This document shows positions 1 to 10,642 of a stretch of DNA of 64,000 nt, one piece after another. Both the position numbers and the translations under genes were made by a program. The stretch covers positions 62,001-126,000 of the forward strand of contig MU859089.1 of NCBI GenBank assembly GCA_033297205.1, read 5' to 3'. Source of the DNA: Pseudoneurospora amorphoporcata. Lineage: Eukaryota > Ascomycota > Sordariomycetes > Sordariales > Sordariaceae. Each line of letters begins with the position of its first letter. Positions within the stretch are counted from its first letter, which is position 1. Below the pieces are notes generated by a model. That model was not told the DNA's origin. It was given only the letters and a program-made list of their open reading frames with translations, and searched no databases.

Positions 1-568
1 CAAGTTCTCATAACAGCAATGCTCCAGCGTCTCCTTCTTATACAATGGAATTTTCTACAAACCCGGTCTAAAAGAAGAATAGGCCAAACTTGAGGAAAAC
101 GAAAAGTGCTAGAACCCAGCAGCCACTTAGCCTCCTGCTGAGCACCAATGTTAGGTATGTGGGGCTTGCGTATTTGAAGAGTGCAGTTCCGAGTATATAT
201 AGCAGCTTCCCTCTGTCGAGCGCGTGTGATCGTCCGTGACACCTGTAGGTCAATGTATATGCGTATGTGTGTCTTCTGTCTATAGGAAGTTCGTACGAAA
301 ACCGCGAAAAAGGTAAGGTACCTTGGAAAACAGAAAAGAATCCCGTTTTATGGACTATGACAACGCTTCCATCCAGGTCCTCTTTGTCGCATTACCCCCG
401 TACTAATACATTTTTTTCCCCTTGTGTCATCGTCTCTCAGGCAAGCAAAGGGGAAAAAAAAAAGCGGATAAGGGGAATATCGAAGAGGATTCCCCAGTGT
501 AGGTTTGGTTTGGAAATATTGTCTTGTTTGTGCGGTATCGGAAAGTTTTGTCTCTTTTTGCAGCTCGC
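1..568. other. Intergenic / 3' flank of the Rieske gene
   Basis: No coding region could be supported here. The stretch nearest position 568 is probably 3' untranslated sequence of the minus-strand Rieske gene. It holds an A-run near 450-463 and no recognisable RNA gene. Confidence 0.5.
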
Positions 569-1827
569 TTAACCAATGACAAGCTTGCCCTCCTCGGGGA
601 ACTCGTAGTTGGGGATCTCGAGGTTCAGAGGGGCAGGTCCTTTCCTGATACGACCAGAGATATCGTAGTGAGAACCGTGGCAAGGGCAAAACCAGCCACC
701 GAAGTCACCGGCCTCGCCGATGGGAACGCAACCCAAATGGGTGCAGACGCCTATTTTTGGCAAACACCAAATGTCAGTCTCCCCATAACGTCGTCACGTA
801 TCCGAAATCCGAGCCATCCAAACATGCTGTCCTTCGTCTCGTTCGGAAAAGGGGGCATGGAGGACGTACCAAGCATGACGAGCCACTCGGGCTTCTTGAC
901 ACGGTCGGCATCGGCCTGGGGGTCACGGAGGTTGGAAACGTTGACCTGGTTGGCCTCATCGATCTCGGCAGCGGTACGGTGACGGATGAAGACGGGCTTG
1001 CCACGCCACTTGATGATGACCTATAAAGTAAGGGAAGAGACCGGGGGTCAGCGTTCCATCCTGGCTTGTTCGTCGTCGACGTGAATCGGTTGTGCCCAGT
1101 CCAGCCCAGTTCGTCGCTAAGGTTGTTTCGTGGGGATCCTTACGTTCTTGCCCTCGGGGATGGAGGCGAGGTCAACCTCGACCTTGGCCATGGCCAAGAC
1201 ATCAGCGGAAGCCGACATGTTCTTGAGGAACTCTGTATGTCACGGACACCTCGTCAGCTGTCTTGAGTTCTAGGGTGTTCGTGTGTGAGTGTGTCCAGGA
1301 TGGTTTCCCCCCATCCATGCTTCAACATTATTCCAACATCCAACCATATCCGTTCCCCATATCGAAAGTTGTCATGGTCGTCGCATATTGATGATCGATG
1401 AGTCGGAATCGTAAGATTGCTTCGCCCCACCATAACATTGCCCCCTTGTCGAGCCCCATTGACCCGAACCCATATGTCACATCCCATCTCTTGTTGGTAT
1501 TCGCCCCATTGCAACACGTGAAGCTTCCTCCCAGGATCCCCCAAGTCAAGACTCACCCTGGATGGTGGACTTGGCGCCGGCGGCGGTGATGGCGCCCATG
1601 GTGCCGACCATGAAGTAGGAGAAGAGCATGTTGGTGCTGCCGGAGCTCTTGCTCATGTATTTGCCGAAGTCGGGGATCTTGGAGGCCTTGCTCTCGCCCT
1701 TGAAGGGGCTCTCGAAGGTGGAGGACGAGGAACCCTGGAGGGCAGTCGAGGTGCTGATGGCGCGAACGGCCCGGGCGGGGGCAGCGGCGCGCATGGCGGC
1801 GCGGGCAGCGATCGAGACGGGAGCCAT
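569..1827 (-). CDS. fes-1: Ubiquinol-cytochrome c reductase Rieske iron-sulfur subunit
   Basis: Rieske 2Fe-2S subunit of mitochondrial complex III; it carries electrons from ubiquinol to cytochrome c1. Four exons read on the minus strand: 1557-1827, 1144-1232, 870-1020, 569-750, giving 230 residues, the usual fungal length. All introns are GT-AG and join in frame; the first, 324 nt, is unusually long for this window. The N-terminus is rich in Ala and Arg and lacks acids (mitochondrial presequence), followed by a membrane anchor around residues 66-83 (MLFSYFMVGTMGAITAAG). The cluster motifs are CTHLGC and CPCHGSH: ligands Cys173, His175, Cys192, His195, with disulfide partners Cys178 and Cys194. 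The start is the only upstream ATG in frame and gives the expected presequence. The gene is intact. The symbol follows the Neurospora name. Confidence 0.95.
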
Positions 1828-2479
1828 TGTGTCGGGTCGATGAACTCGCTTGGGAAAAGAGGACGGAGCGGAGAGAGGGGGGCTGCGAGGGTGGGCGAAA
1901 GAACGAGCGAGGTTCTTCTCTTTTCGGAGTCGCGGAGACGGTGGACGTGGGCGGTGTTCCGGAGACGGAATTGACGGCTGCGTAATGCGGTCGAGACGAC
2001 GATTGCCAAAATCACGGACTGAGGTTTTTCTGGGCCGAGCTTGGTTCCCACCTTTCCCGGCATGGAAACCGCCCTAGCTACGGCTTGTGGCCTGAGGCAC
2101 TAACCAACCACAGCGTCCCGCCAGCATGCTAGGGAGCTACTTAATGCGTGGGTCCTGATTGGCTCAAACTGCCCGTTCGTCCACTCTCCGGTTTCTTCCG
2201 TCGCCTAGTTCGCCTTGTTAGTGGTGGGGCATTACCGCAGTGCCCGAACAGCTGTCAGCGTGCCAAGGGTGCCAAGACAGTGATGTCAATTGGTAACATT
2301 GGATGCATTTCCATTCGCTCACTTGATGATGCTATTCCCAAACCCTATTTGTACTATGGTACATGCTGGCCTGTTCTGACTTCTGAGCACTCAATGACAA
2401 GACTTGCAACCGTCAAAAATTCCAACACCCAGAGAGATGACTTACACATACAGTTGAAGTCATTTACTCGATCATTGAC
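1828..2479. other. Intergenic: fes-1 promoter and DDB1 3' flank
   Basis: Tandem arrangement: the 5' side of fes-1 abuts the 3' end of the DDB1 gene, both on the minus strand. No further gene or clear regulatory motif was seen. Confidence 0.5.
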
Positions 2480-5400
2480 TCAGTGCATCCGCCGCAGCTC
2501 CTCCACTATATTCCGCATTTGCTCAACACTCGGCCCAAGACCCTCGCAGATCTCCTTCTGCGTCTTCTCGTCCACATCCAGAAACCTCTCTAGCAACTCC
2601 CCATCCAAGAACCTGACGGGCCCAGTCGTTCCATCTGTCTCGGGTCCCCTCTCCGCATTACGGAATGCCCTGTAGGAGTTGAAATCGATCTCGCCGACGG
2701 TCTTGATCACTGCCGCCAGTTTATCCTGGAACCGAAGCAAGAGGTCTTGCTCGCGCGCAATCATGCCAAACATGTAGATGCCACCTTCGGCCTGTTTCAT
2801 GAACTCATCGTTAGCTTTGACCTTCTTAATTAACCACTCCGGCAGGAGAAAACTCACGGTAGCCAAGAACGCTCGCGGAATGATGATGGCGTTCGGACTA
2901 GTCTCGACTTTGATCGGGCGTATCTTGTTCACCTGTTCTCCCAAGTTGAGCTCGCTTGTTATCCTCAATTGTCGCTGGTCCTCCGCCGTCACGCCCTCAA
3001 CATTCCGTTGAAGCACCATCAGGTTGCCATTGGCATCAGCTTCAAGCCAAGACTCGCCCTCTACATGAGCCACGGCCGTTGCCCACGCCGAGTGCCTGTG
3101 TCTAGCGCACTCTACCAACTTGGCGGCTTCACATTTCTCGCCTCCGGTTTTGGCCGGGACATACTCGACCAGCGTAGCCGACTTCATCATGTCAGCGACA
3201 GCAATAATGTTTCCATGCACCGCGATATCGACCGGATAAGTAGTGCATCGATAAGAGGCGAGCTTGACAAGATGGGCCTCTGTGCTTGACGTTTCCTCGT
3301 ATTGGCTGATAACCACTGTCTTGTGGAGTGCAGCCACGATTTTGCTTCCCATGACGGCCAGAGCGCGACAGGCTCCCCTCAGCTCGTGCTTGAGGACCAA
3401 GTATGGGTCCCGGTTGCTGTCAATTCCAAATACCAAGATCCTACCGCGCTTGTCGGTACCAGCGCCGCGGTCAGGATCCTCTAGGAAGCTCGTACCCACG
3501 ATGAACCTCTCCACAAGATTACCGTAGGAGTCAGGCAGCTCTGCTCGGATGACATCCTCTACTAGTTCGGAATAGGAGGATGTTCCGAGCATGAACTCTC
3601 TGCCAGCCCTCGCAAATAGGATCTCATCGACCAGCTTGAATGAGCTCTGAATGATCTCCTCGCCGTCGACCACCTCTCTCCTGATACATCCAAGTCCGAA
3701 ACCCTTTTCACTAGGCGAATAGGCGATTCTACGCACCATTTCTCCCAATTCGAGAGATCGCACGTGCGTCTGTCTAGCTGTGTCAATCTCGGAAATCTTG
3801 ATCTCGGTCTCCGTAGACAAGACGACAGCTCCCGGGAAGGCCTCGGAGTCAAAGGGACAGACACAGGTAGCATCCTCAGCCGTCACAGCCGAGTAGATAA
3901 TCCGCCCTTCCGAACCGTAGATCAGACTAGGGTGCTCGGTTATCGCAAAGATGCTGTATATTCCATCTTGTTGCGGTAGTAAGTGGAAGCGAGCCTCCCT
4001 GGTGCCAAGGATGACACTCTTTCGTCCAGAAAAGGTCAGATCCTCGCCGATGTTAAACGTGACCACGTTTCCATCCTCCATCGCAATAAATAGGGTCATT
4101 CCAGGCGTGTTGGGCAACACCTTGGCCAAGACGATATCGCGAGGGATAGAAGCATCGTCTGCACTGCGGCGGAGAGATTCGCCGTGTATGGGCTCCAGAG
4201 TGCTCATATCGATGATGGACACCGTTCCAGATGTCCAGAACCCTACCACGCCCACATCCGACAGCTGGGGCGCCACGTGGATGCAGGCTATCTGATCCTG
4301 TTCACTAATGTCCTTCTCTTGCACAACCGTCAAGTCGTTATCTATGTTGATGGAGACCAGCGTAGTGCCTTGAACGGACAAGAGCAGCCAGTGTTTGTTG
4401 GCTGAAGCATTGATGATCTGCCTGTCGCCTTCCGGGGCCCAAGATGCTATCGTAACCCCGCTTTCGGCGTCAAGGAGAGTAGCGGCAGCCGTCGTCACCT
4501 GCAGCAATTGTCCATTGTCGAGATTCGTGGCCAGTAGTGTCTGATGCTGCAGGTCCATCCCGCAGTAGTTCTCGACTTCCTCGATCTCTCCGTGAGGGTC
4601 GAACCTGAATATTCGTGTATTAGTCAGGAAGGACGCGACTAGCGTATCCGCGCGCAAGGAGTTATAAGATTGGAGGGAGAAAAGCGCCCGAGTGTGCTGC
4701 AGCTCACCCAGGATCGCAATGTCCTGTAAACCAACACCGCTCCGCACACTTCGCAAGGTTCCGTCCTTGAAGACACCGCTGGCTGTGACAATGCGAGCTT
4801 GACCAGAAGAGTACTCATTGCCGAGCTGGCTGTCGTTTTCCCGATTCCCCATGTCCATAACGGTGAAATCCGTGATAGGACCGATATTCTCTAGCACCTG
4901 GACGAGCTGCAGAATCTCGCCAAGATCTTCACTGAGAAGGTTCAACCGGTAAAGCTGCGAGTTGCCATAGTGCGAACCAACAAATAACATGTCGTCGCCC
5001 AGGTACGTCAAGACGTGTGCGCGGGCCGTCTTTCCAATGTTGGAGACATCCATTCCGGTGACCACTGCGCCCTCCGTCAGGATGGTGAGTAAATGCAGGT
5101 TTCCGTAGTCGTCGGCCAAGAAGTAGTGTGTAGGGTCGTACTCGGCCCAAGCGACGAATATCGAGGGCTCCTTGAGGGCAGATTCAACCTGCGTCTTGGT
5201 CACTTCGTCAATGTATAACAAACGCGTTTCGCCGACCACTATTAGACCGCCAACATGTGGCTTCGCCTGTTCCGTATTACGGAAATGATGTCTCTTAACC
5301 TCCTCTTCAACCTTTTTGACCGGAATAAGTATGCCCGCACCCGGGTCTTCCACATCTGCGTCGATCTCCCGGTCCCTGGTGGGATCGAACTTGGAAATCT

Positions 5401-6100
5401 CTGTGTGCCGGTCGTCGGATGTGAGACGGTACGTCGCCAGCTTGGTTTCGTTGGAGTTTGCCTGATTCCGGTAGAGGAAGGCAATCTTCGGGATGCCTGT
5501 CTCGGTGTACAGGAAGGTGCTGCCCTTGATGAAGAGCTCGGACAGGCGCACTTGTACCAATATGTCGAGTGTCGTCGCCGTGTTCTTCCTGTTACCCAGC
5601 CTCCAGACCGACAAGACACCCTCCCATAGATGCATGGCCATGAACCTCCCGCTGGGGTCGACGATGCATTTGTCTTGGCTCTGGGAGTCGCGCATGTGAC
5701 GCTCGCCCGGATCGCTGAACCGGTTCAGGGTTTTTAACTGCTGGGTTCCGCGGTCCCATTCCGCTGTGAAGTATTCGAACTGGTCGGTGCCAACGAAGAG
5801 AAGGTCGGTCGGATGGTCTTTGGGCTGAAGCTTTTGAAGAATCGTGATGGTCCCGTTGATGATCTTGGAATGGATCATGGATAGATGACCGTCGGCGAGC
5901 TTCCATATTTCTATACGATTTGTTTTCCTAATGCGCTTGAATCAGCAAACAGGATACAATAAGCGCAGGTAATGAGATTGAAGGGATGTGTGGGGAGGTC
6001 CATACGCGATAATCAAGCTCTCCTCCTCGGGCGACAAAAGGTTGATACGCAGAGCATGCCGCACGCTGCTCGGCCGGTGAATCGGGGCGACATAGGCCAT
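2480..6100 (-). CDS. dim-8: DNA damage-binding protein 1 (DDB1), CUL4 adaptor
   Basis: DDB1 is the triple beta-propeller adaptor of CUL4 ubiquitin ligases. In Neurospora the same protein (DIM-8) is part of the DCDC complex needed for H3K9 and DNA methylation. Two exons: 6006-6100 (starts MAYVAPIHRPSSVRHALRIN, a typical DDB1 N-terminus) and 2480-5927, joined by a 78-nt intron (donor GTATGG, acceptor TTAG); product 1180 residues against about 1140 in animals. An MMS1-type N-terminal propeller is followed by a CPSF-A-like C-terminal region and the short helical end (IVEELRRMH) expected of DDB1. A nearer acceptor 8 nt upstream would bring in a stop, so the TTAG acceptor was chosen. The symbol assumes Neurospora nomenclature; the family call is secure. 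Confidence 0.93.
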
Positions 6101-6993
6101 GGTGTATGATGCGGCGGGCGACAGAGGCTCGAGAAGTGGGATCTTCACATTCGACGAAGTAGAATTAACATGGGAGAGGTATGTATCGGTATTTGAGTAT
6201 TGTCACGCCGTAAATGTCAATGCCGAGTTTGTTTGGTGGAGGTAGCGTTGGATGCTTTCCACTACAGCAGTGGTGATGCAACCAGCTGCGGAGTTAATTA
6301 AGACCGATTCATCGTTGCGGGGGGAAAAGGCGAGCGGGGGCTGCAAGCTCTCTACCAGTCTACCTAACACGCTAAGGTACCCGCGATCGCGACGCGTCAA
6401 ACTCTTGAATAACACGAACATCATTGAACCAAGTCAATACGGAGCATAGGATTGTATTCTTGAGAGAGTCCACTGAAGGGTTCAGAAAGTCTTCAAGCTT
6501 CATCTAGGTTGGAATCTTTTGTTCCTATACCCATAAAACTTCCTAGAACTCATCTGGTTGTGTGTTAGTGACCACAGTGGAACGATGTTAGGTAGTCCCC
6601 TGCCGCTGCTTACCTTCCATTAGTTGTGTCCCATTCTTTTTGCTCCCTGGGGCCTCGCTTTGTTCCACTTCCTCTACTTTGTATACCATCTTCCTCGACC
6701 CCTTGAATACAACCCTTTGAGATCTTGGTTCACAACAGTGAGAAGACTTGTTGCCGTGGAGAGGGGCATCCATGGGTATATCTTCACATATCAAACAATA
6801 GCAAGACCGAACGCTAAAGTGGGTTACAAACAGAACAGCTCCATCCGTCTTTCCCGAGCAGTTAACGCCATCGTGTGCATAAGCAGAGTCAAAGCATAAA
6901 GAAACAAGAAATAGCTTCCTCGCATAATCACAGCCCCAGAACATCTGCCAAAATCTTCATCGCCCTTCAACAAAATCACGAGTGGCTTCCATC
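6101..6993. other. Intergenic: DDB1 promoter side and 3' flank of the PQ-loop gene
   Basis: Both neighbours are on the minus strand. Only short overlapping reading frames without family resemblance occur here. No RNA gene or repeat was recognised. Confidence 0.5.
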
Positions 6994-8115
6994 CTAATTC
7001 GAACCGGAATTCCCAATTCCGCCCGACTTGAGCAACGGTGTAGTCTCAGCAGCAGCATCACTCTCTTGTCTGTCCATAATAGCCTGCAACTGCTCCTGGT
7101 TATTCGCATAGTGTTCCGGATGCGACGTGAACCGACCCGGCGTATCGTCATCGAAGCCATTAGCATACAGATGCGAGGGCGCCTGACTATGGAGCGGCGT
7201 CTTAGACAGCTTCTTACGTGCCTGGATCTCGTAGTAGATGGCCATGTAAAGCAATAAGCCTTGCATGGTCGCGGTCAAGACGAAGATACCCCACGAGCTC
7301 CATCCGGCCCATCCCAGTCGCGCAAACAGGCTGCCTGCGAAGACGAACCCGCCGGGAGTCTGGATGCACATCATTGGAATGCTCAAGCTGCCGACGTGCT
7401 TGAGGTGGTAGGTCGTCCAGATCTGAGGGATATATTGGACAGCGGCGAGAAGAGCGGCCATGACGCCGAGAATGTTGGCCCAGAGGGCGAGTTTGTCGTG
7501 GGCGATGGTGCTCAGAAGACCGGTGACGACAATGACTGCCAGGCCGTGCAGCAGGGTGAGGGATGCCACCAGTAGAGCGGTCTGCCATCTCGGCTGTTCT
7601 TCGACGAGCGCCTCATTATCCGGGTCTTCCACGGGGTTGTATCGGAAGAAGACTAAGAAAAGAACAAAACTGCAGGCGAATGTTAGCCAAAGTCATTGAC
7701 GGCGTGGCAAGAGAGATACTAACATGAACGTGAAGCATATCCATTGAACTCCCAGTTGCGCGATACCGAGTAGGCCAGCTACGCAATGGAAGGTCTCAAC
7801 CTCTTTGCAGCAAGCAATATCCTGGCGAGACTTAGGCAGCAGTAGGATGTTGGCAAACGCAGAAGTTGCCGATGTTGTCCCCAGTAGAACGAAGTAAGGT
7901 GATATCCCTTCCGAGGTGCCTCTTGAGATGATGCGAGCATGTTGTGGTAAATAGCTGATGAGCATACCAATGACAATGACACTGAAGAGGTCAGTCTCTC
8001 ATCCTTTTTGAACAGACACCCCAACGTAAAGGTCTTCTTACATGGAAACTATTAGGTTGACGACGCTTATCTCGCGGAGGTCCTGGCAGACATCCCCCTG
8101 CAGAAAGGACTCCAT
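6994..8115 (-). CDS. PQ-loop repeat membrane protein
   Basis: Predicted seven-helix PQ-loop protein of the MtN3/cystinosin/SWEET superfamily. Relatives export cationic amino acids or cystine from vacuoles, but the substrate cannot be read from sequence. Three exons: 8042-8115, 7724-7981, 6994-7669 (introns of 60 and 54 nt, GT-AG), 335 residues. Two PQ motifs are visible, LPQHARI (Pro37-Gln38) and IPQIWTTY (Pro192-Gln193), each followed by a G-S/T-rich turn and a hydrophobic helix as expected of the repeat. The link between repeats (about residues 120-138) is acidic and polar. The last ~70 residues after the final helix are hydrophilic and probably cytosolic. It is divergently arranged with the WD40 gene, 696 bp apart. 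Confidence 0.85.
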
Positions 8116-8811
8116 GGTAAAGGTTCGGGAAATGGGACACTAGTTCAACTCAGAGAAAATAGAGTATCATTCAAAACAAAGATGGATTATATGCTATCCG
8201 GTCGCAGGCCGTAGAAAGAGGTGAGAGGTAGAAGTCGGTGTGGTGATGGAGAAGGGAGAAGAGATGGACAACACGCTCGCGTCGTCATGCCAAGCCCAAG
8301 GTGGTCAAAGAGGTACTCATTGCAGCAACTGAAACTGGGGAAAGCAGTTGCCTGCCGCCGTCTGCGCGCTAGTGCCGCAAAGAGGTGGGTCAGTTGGCCG
8401 GGTGATCATTCTGTTAATTCCATTGACAGAGAGAAGCCTTTTCTTTACAAATTATGGCGATATAATACTTCAAAGCTTCAAAATATCTAACATCGGCCCT
8501 ACAATGCGGGTTGTTTGCTGAACCTGTGGAAGCCTCTTGGCTTTGAATTGAGCTTCAATGCCTTCACATCTCTTAACACTATCACTGACTCGTGTTTCCA
8601 TGTTCACCTACCCGTTCGTGGTATCGGCTAGTAAGACTGGAGAAATCGCGGTGTAAACTAAAACAAAGTAGACCATGGTAGAGTTTTCTTGGCCAGGACA
8701 ATTTGGTATCTTCTGAAACCCAAATCCGCCAGAAGGGAAACACCACAGCTCCGTAATCGCAAGCTTCAACATCACGTCACCACTAACACCAGACCCCGAA
8801 AAATAATAATA
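8116..8811. promoter_or_regulatory. Divergent promoter region, PQ-loop gene / TCAB1-like gene
   Basis: 696 bp between two divergently read start codons, so both promoters must lie here. No consensus TATA box or known operator could be assigned with confidence. Confidence 0.4.
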
Positions 8812-10409
8812 ATGGAGAAGCCATCTCTCAATCTCGTGGCCACGTCCACGAACCCAGACGGTCTATTCCCAGCAGCACCTAAAAAGACCACCAAAACTTA
8901 TCAATCATCTGGTCAAACAGACTCGTTCTTCAAAAGTGTCGAATGGCAAGTCCTCACTCCTCCAAGTCTTCCAGGCAGAATCCTCAACAACAACACAACT
9001 CCTCGCTAACAAACCACCACAGGTCCGCAGATGGCACAACCCTCTTCACCTCCTCCTCCTCCAACCGGATCAACACCTTCGTCCTCCCCTCCACCCTCCT
9101 CTCCCGCCAAGACGATGACAACTCCCCTCTCACACTCACCCCCCAAAGCACGCTCTACCTCCCCGAACCCACGGCAGCCATCGCTCCCTGTCCTTACTTC
9201 GCCCTCGAACAGCCTTCAACGCAGTGCATCCTGACGGCCAGCACCGATCATCCGATTCATTTACACTATGCTTTTTCCTCTCAACCACCACCATCGCCGT
9301 CCCAAGACGACGATGATGACTTTACCGTTGGTTTCAGGGAGCATCAACAACCAAGACCCCTCGCAACCTTCCGCCTAATCCACGCAGAAACAGAGCGCTA
9401 CCTCCCCATAACCTCCCTCCTCTGGTCCTTTCCAGGCACCCACTTCCTCGCCGGCTCCACCAACTGCCTCGCCCTCTTGGACGTCTCCCGTCCCGATTTA
9501 GGTTTATCCGACACCCCGGTCCTAACCATCAAAACTACTGGCCCTTCTTCCCGGCACAAATCTGGCGGCGGAGTAGTAGGGATGAAAGGCACCGTCTCTG
9601 CTTTGGCGATGCAACCATTAGGTCTTGGGGATTATGGGGGTGGTGGAGGGAACGTAGTTGCTGCGGGGACGTGGACGAGAAATTTGGGACTGTATGATTT
9701 ACATCGTGCCGGAGCGTGCGTGGCTACTTGGAATGTTAGCCAGGCTGCTTCTTTGGCCAAGATAGGAGGGAGGGGGGTGTTGCAGACTGTTTGGAGCCCC
9801 TGTGGACGGTACCTGGTGGTGAACGAGCGGGAGTCGAAGGGGCTTTTGGTCTACGACCTGAGGGGGACGCATCGGTTGTTGGCGTGTTTGAACGGAAGAG
9901 ATGGGCAGACGAATCAAAGGTTGAGTTCGGATGTTTTTCCGGGAACGAATGAAGAGGTGGGCGGGTTTGAGGTATGGGCGGGCGCGAGGGACGGGAAGGT
10001 GGTGGTTTGGGAGGGAGTTGGGATGAGTGAGGGGAGCGTGGAGATGAGTTACGATTTTGAGGTGGGTGCGAGGGGGTCGGCGGTGGGCGGGACGGCGATG
10101 CATATGAGCGGGTCGGTGTTGGCTACGTGTTCGGGGTCGTGGAAGTTTCCTGATGATGAGGATGATGAGAGTTCTGGTTCGAAGTCGGAGTCGGAGTCTA
10201 GTTCTAAGTCTGACGATGTCGAATCCGGGACGTCCAGCAGTGAGAGTGGCTCGGAGGAAGATGAGAGTAGGACATCTCGACAACAACGAGGCAGAGCCAG
10301 GCCACCTCAGGCGGTGGTTGAAGAGACCAGCCTGAAGATATGGAGTATCACTGCAGGTAACATGGCTGAGAGCGGCCATCAGGAGGTCAATGAGCCGTAC
10401 GAGACATGA
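8812..10409 (+). CDS. TCAB1/WRAP53/Swt21-like WD40 protein
   Basis: WD40 protein resembling the TCAB1 (WRAP53) / yeast Swt21 family. Animal members bind the CAB box of telomerase and scaRNAs; Swt21 is linked to splicing. Exon 1 is 8812-8945, exon 2 9023-10409; 506 residues. Splicing with a GC-AG intron (8946-9022) restores FFKSVEWSADGTTLFTSSS, the typical first-blade motif, whereas no GT donor nearby gives this join. Blades continue through TRNLGLYDLHR and LVVNERESKGLLVYDLRG. A run rich in Asp, Glu and Ser (about 10150-10270) interrupts the last blade before LKIWSI, where the propeller closes. Its 3' end faces the Zip2-like gene 233 bp away. The family assignment is by motif memory; generic WD40 is the fallback. 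Confidence 0.78.
8946..9022 (+). other. GC-AG intron in the TCAB1-like gene
   Basis: A 77-nt intron with donor GCAAGT (the consensus for GC donors), branch site GCTAAC at 9005-9010 and acceptor CACAG ending at 9022. The join gives GTC GAA TGG TCC GCA, i.e. VEWSA, continuous with the WD40 repeat on both sides. Confidence 0.85.
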
Positions 10410-10642
10410 AAATGCAAAGATATAGCGCTGGAGATACCCTGGTTCGTTAGTATGTCACCACTTCGTTCACTTATCTTCATACCTTCATGAAGCTAACTTT
10501 GATGCCTAGCTGCTTTGTGGAAGGTTGTGCTTGGTAGACAAAGCCTCGAATGGCAGTTCGCTTTACATCCATCCCTTCATAAATGATCACAGCGAGCACA
10601 TGTGAGTGGTTCTCGTCTTTCACCTCAGCAATTTCCCCCTTA

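Noticed and set aside
9699..10379. 226-codon minus-strand frame opposite the TCAB1-like gene
   Set aside because: Rich in Arg, Pro and His, as expected from the complement of a Gly/Asp/Ser-rich coding strand. No domain seen.
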